This document shows, one piece after another, positions 62,821 through 64,000 of a DNA stretch of 64,000 nucleotides. Origin of the DNA: Clavelina lepadiformis (taxonomy: Eukaryota; Chordata; Ascidiacea; Aplousobranchia; Clavelinidae). Where the stretch lies: NCBI RefSeq assembly GCF_947623445.1, contig NC_135246.1:20022288-20086287 (forward strand), given 5' to 3'. How positions within the stretch are numbered: position 1 is the first letter of the stretch; the number at the start of each line of letters is the position of its first letter. The notes beneath the pieces are model-generated. The model was given only the letters and a program-made list of their open reading frames with translations, was not told the DNA's origin and did no database searches. The translations under genes and the position numbers were made by a program.

Positions 62821-64000
62821 CTTGTTGAAGATTTCTTGAACTTGGATCTCTTGATGAACTTAAACTTGCATCTAGCTGCACTCTTTCCCCTGCTTGCTTT
62901 TATACTTTCCCGTGTTTATTTTAAAAATAGCTTTGAGGAAATGCCGATCTATCGTTGGTTTCGAAAGCCTCGCCGACGCTTGTTTACGTGGAGTCAAATC
63001 CATTGAATTTCTTGTTTTGCAGCCGTCATTCCAGACCAACTGAAGCAAAAATAACTTCAATTGGGCAATAATATGATCGAAAACAACTTAATCACGGTTT
63101 CAATAGTTCCCTAAAGTTTTCTCTCCAGTTCCTGTTGAAATGCCTTCTATGGTTTGCTGACTGCAAGTTGCTGCACTTTGCGGCAACGATTGTTCGCTTT
63201 TCGGCGGCAACCAAGTCGGCTGCTTCGAGTAAATTTGGCTAATTTGCTGATGTGAAACTGGTTTTGTTGCGTGACAATTTGATGTTTATGAATGCGACTC
63301 CAAATTCATTTTTATTTCCTTAAAAAAGTTATTGGGGCAAAAGTTGAGAGCAGGCCTTGAAATTATGAATGAACTTTCAGGTTAAGTTGATCGCGACGAT
63401 CTTTCTCACTGGGGTCGTTCTTGGTAAAATTCCTTTGAAAGCTTTTCTTTTCACACTTTGGCTTGCTTATGAAAGTTATGACGTAACAGATCAGAAAACG
63501 TTTCGCTGCTAATATGGCGCAGGACTGACCAAGCAAAGTGTTAAAACGAAAATTTTTGAAACTTTTATGACGCCACAGAGATGATACATTAACATTGTTC
63601 CATCATAAATTGATTCCAACTCTACCACAACAATGCGAAATAAATGAAAATATTTCACCATAAAACGAGTCTTTTTGAACAAATAGAAAAGGTGCAAAAG
63701 AAGCACAGACAAAAAAACTGGAATACATTATAATTCTTCAAACATGGAACAGGGGATGCCAATAAAACCTTAATTGCAACATTCAACAAGTCCTGTGAAG
63801 CATGACATGATTTTCTTGTGGCCGTGAGCTGGCGCTTTGAAAAGCTTTGTTCAAAAAAGCAGCGGAAAAACAAATAAATAAATAAAATTTCAGCCCTCCC
63901 CAAACCTTCGACCAATCAATAAGCGTTGACGGCGAAAGCTAGCTGTTCTGTGCTGTCACTCAGTGGCCTGTGCTTATAAACGAGGAAATACGTCATCAGG
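62821..64000. other. Upstream of transferrin; no gene seen
   Basis: Should contain the transferrin promoter and 5' UTR. Only short open frames without domain signal are present. I see no RNA gene or repeat of note. Confidence 0.4.

Overview
The window reads as nuclear DNA from a tunicate, most likely a Ciona-like ascidian. The genes are compact and intron-rich with many introns of about 50 to 150 bp, the DNA is AT-rich, and one gene is a complete one-lobed transferrin, a form known from ascidians. Gene models below were assembled by eye from exon homology, GT/AG splice sites and phase continuity. No transcript evidence was available.

Layout. 1-4445 (-): beta-1,4-galactosyltransferase, truncated by the window edge. 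7426-8535 (+): single-exon creatine-kinase-like protein that has lost key catalytic residues. 8.5-15.7 kb: AT-rich, gene-poor stretch with two non-autonomous pogo/Tigger-like DNA transposons. 15742-18782 (+): G3BP (NTF2-like, acidic/proline linker, RRM, Arg/Gly tail), nine coding exons. 19398 to about 26441 (-): adhesion GPCR converging on G3BP, with HRM, GAIN/GPS, seven membrane helices and a huge Thr-rich repeat stalk. 29406-39704 (-): Distal-less/Dlx homeobox gene with a 7.1 kb first intron. 39.7-50.2 kb: no convincing gene, one hAT-type MITE. 50258-59783 (+): about 35-exon type I membrane protein of about 1,620 residues built from repeated FN3-SEA-EGF cassettes with a transmembrane helix and a Pro-rich tail. 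61103-62820 (-): monolobal transferrin.

The genes belong to unrelated processes (Golgi glycosylation, energy-kinase-like, stress-granule RNA binding, adhesion signalling, transcription, iron binding). I see no operon or shared pathway. Two large extracellular proteins (the adhesion GPCR and the FN3-SEA-EGF receptor) and the glycosyltransferase are all secretory-pathway products, but that is probably coincidence.

The strongest unexplained signal at window scale is the palindrome TGACGTCA. I counted about 33 copies by eye where about one is expected, clustered outside the 9-27 kb block. The most interesting proteins are the probable guanidino-kinase pseudoenzyme, the FN3-SEA-EGF cassette receptor and the adhesion GPCR with a sequon-dense mucin-like stalk.
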